This document shows, in pieces, positions 63,560 to 64,000 of a stretch of 64,000 nucleotides of DNA. A program made the translations under genes and the position numbers. Position 1 is the stretch's first letter. Each line of letters opens with the position of its first letter. Source of the DNA: Curtobacterium sp. MR_MD2014 (GTDB lineage: Bacteria > Actinomycetota > Actinomycetes > Actinomycetales > Microbacteriaceae); NCBI RefSeq assembly GCF_000772085.1, contig NZ_CP009755.1, positions 1,054,001-1,118,000 of the forward strand, read 5' to 3'. The notes beneath the pieces were generated by a model. The model was given only the letters and a program-made list of their open reading frames with translations. It was not told where the DNA came from and made no database searches.

Positions 63560-63619
63560 ACGCAACCTCGGCGGTTGCTCGCAACGCCGTACCGCTGCGC
63601 GCAACCGCCGACGTTGCGT
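63560..63619. terminator. Long hairpin at the convergent amidohydrolase/aminotransferase junction
   Basis: ACGCAAC pairs with GTTGCGT and CGGCGGTTGC with GCAACCGCCG, separated by a 2x2 internal loop; the 22-nt terminal loop repeats CGCAAC-like bits. Confidence 0.65.
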
Positions 63620-63641
63620 TCCGCGGAGGGGGCGCCGAGCG

Positions 63642-64000
63642 TCAGGCGTCGCGGGACAGCAGGAAGTCGTTGATGCGCTCGGTCATCGGCAGGTCCATCT
63701 CCCGCGCGACGCCGTTCACGGACCGGATCGGTGCCGCCTGGCGGACGCTCGACAGCAGCCACAGGGCGTCGGAGGCCTCCAGGTCGGCCAGCGTGACGAG
63801 CTCGTACGAGGTCGCGATGCCCTCGCCCTCGGCGAACCGGAAGACGTCGGCCTGCGTCGTCCCGGCCAGGATGCCGATGTCGGTCCGCGGCGTCACGAAC
63901 CTGCCGTCGACGGACATCACCAGGTTCGCGCGGGTGCCCTCGAGCACGTACCCGTCCGTCGAGACGAAGAGCGCGTCGTCCGCTCCGCGGCGCTCGGCCT
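63642..64000 (-). CDS. Class IV aminotransferase, 3' part (possible aminodeoxychorismate lyase)
   Basis: The 5' end lies beyond the window; 119 codons are visible. DALFVSTDGYVLEGTRANLVMSVDG is the class IV motif (EGTRANL) that binds the PLP phosphate. LAGTTQADVFRFAEGEG and APIRSVNGVA fit the family's C-terminal half. Members are branched-chain aminotransferases, D-amino acid aminotransferases or PabC. PabC is attractive because pabB is in the window, but the 20-kb distance and missing N-terminus leave this open. Confidence 0.85.
   Translation of the reverse strand, partial: AERRGADDALFVSTDGYVLEGTRANLVMSVDGRFVTPRTDIGILAGTTQADVFRFAEGEGIATSYELVTLADLEASDALWLLSSVRQAAPIRSVNGVAREMDLPMTERINDFLLSRDA

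Overview
The window is about 64 kb of very GC-rich DNA with dense, often GTGA/ATGA-overlapping genes. The gene set is that of an actinobacterium: clpP/clpX, folC-DUF4233-ndk, rplU-rpmA-obgE-proB-proA-nadD-rsfS, mycoredoxin, imuA'-imuB-dnaE2 and an ileS T-box with a very small stem I. Protein style and gene order point to the family Microbacteriaceae, and the Curtobacterium neighbourhood is my best guess (inference; no search was possible). It reads as ordinary chromosome: I see no phage, insertion sequence, CRISPR array, rRNA or integrated plasmid.

Layout. 1-4.1 kb: the end of one clpP, a second clpP, an opposite-strand copper pair (copC, ycnI) with an inverted-repeat operator, then clpX. 4.1-10 kb, minus strand: an M3 metallopeptidase, a TetR regulator, a small unknown gene and valS. 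10.1-17.8 kb: an MHS-type transporter, then a minus-strand peptide/nickel-type ABC importer (fused double ATPase, two permeases, lipoprotein) with a divergent TetR gene. 17.8-24.6 kb: a cation diffusion facilitator, the ileS T-box and ileS, folC, DUF4233, ndk. 24.7-31.2 kb: a membrane-anchored DsbA-like oxidase, its probable partner VKOR, a very large RNase E/G and a membrane protein with Gln-rich tails. 31.8-39.9 kb: DUF4031, rplU, rpmA, obgE, proB, proA, a 66-residue membrane protein, nadD, a disordered membrane protein, rsfS. 40 kb: tRNA-Ala(GGC), an aldose 1-epimerase and pabB. 42.6-48.7 kb: the SOS mutasome operon imuA'-imuB-dnaE2 behind two LexA boxes. 48.7-50.9 kb: a two-component system. 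51-64 kb: an unknown protein, a FUSC-type membrane protein, a phosphotransferase, an SNF2 helicase, mycoredoxin, a CYTH-CHAD protein, oligopeptidase B coupled to a Fic protein, an amidohydrolase, and the 3' end of a class IV aminotransferase.

Working together. ClpP+ClpX form the Clp protease; DsbA-like+VKOR form an oxidative folding pair outside the membrane; ImuA'+ImuB+DnaE2 form the inducible mutagenic polymerase; ProB and ProA are two proline steps; PabB and perhaps the terminal aminotransferase belong to p-aminobenzoate/folate synthesis, as does FolC.

The most unusual features are not genes. A palindromic repeat (core GGCCTCCCGGCCG and variants; longer half-site GG(C/T)C(T/G)GGAGGC(A/G)CGGTG) recurs at about 14 places. 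Many lie between genes as hairpins, but at least six lie inside reading frames. A second, unrelated hairpin family (GCACAAC..GAAGC) sits at two convergent junctions. Other points of interest are an RNase E/G without the cysteine Zn-link, an ImuB with a degenerate clamp-binding motif, and about eleven genes whose start codon lies 6-7 nt after a -10-like hexamer, as expected for leaderless mRNAs.
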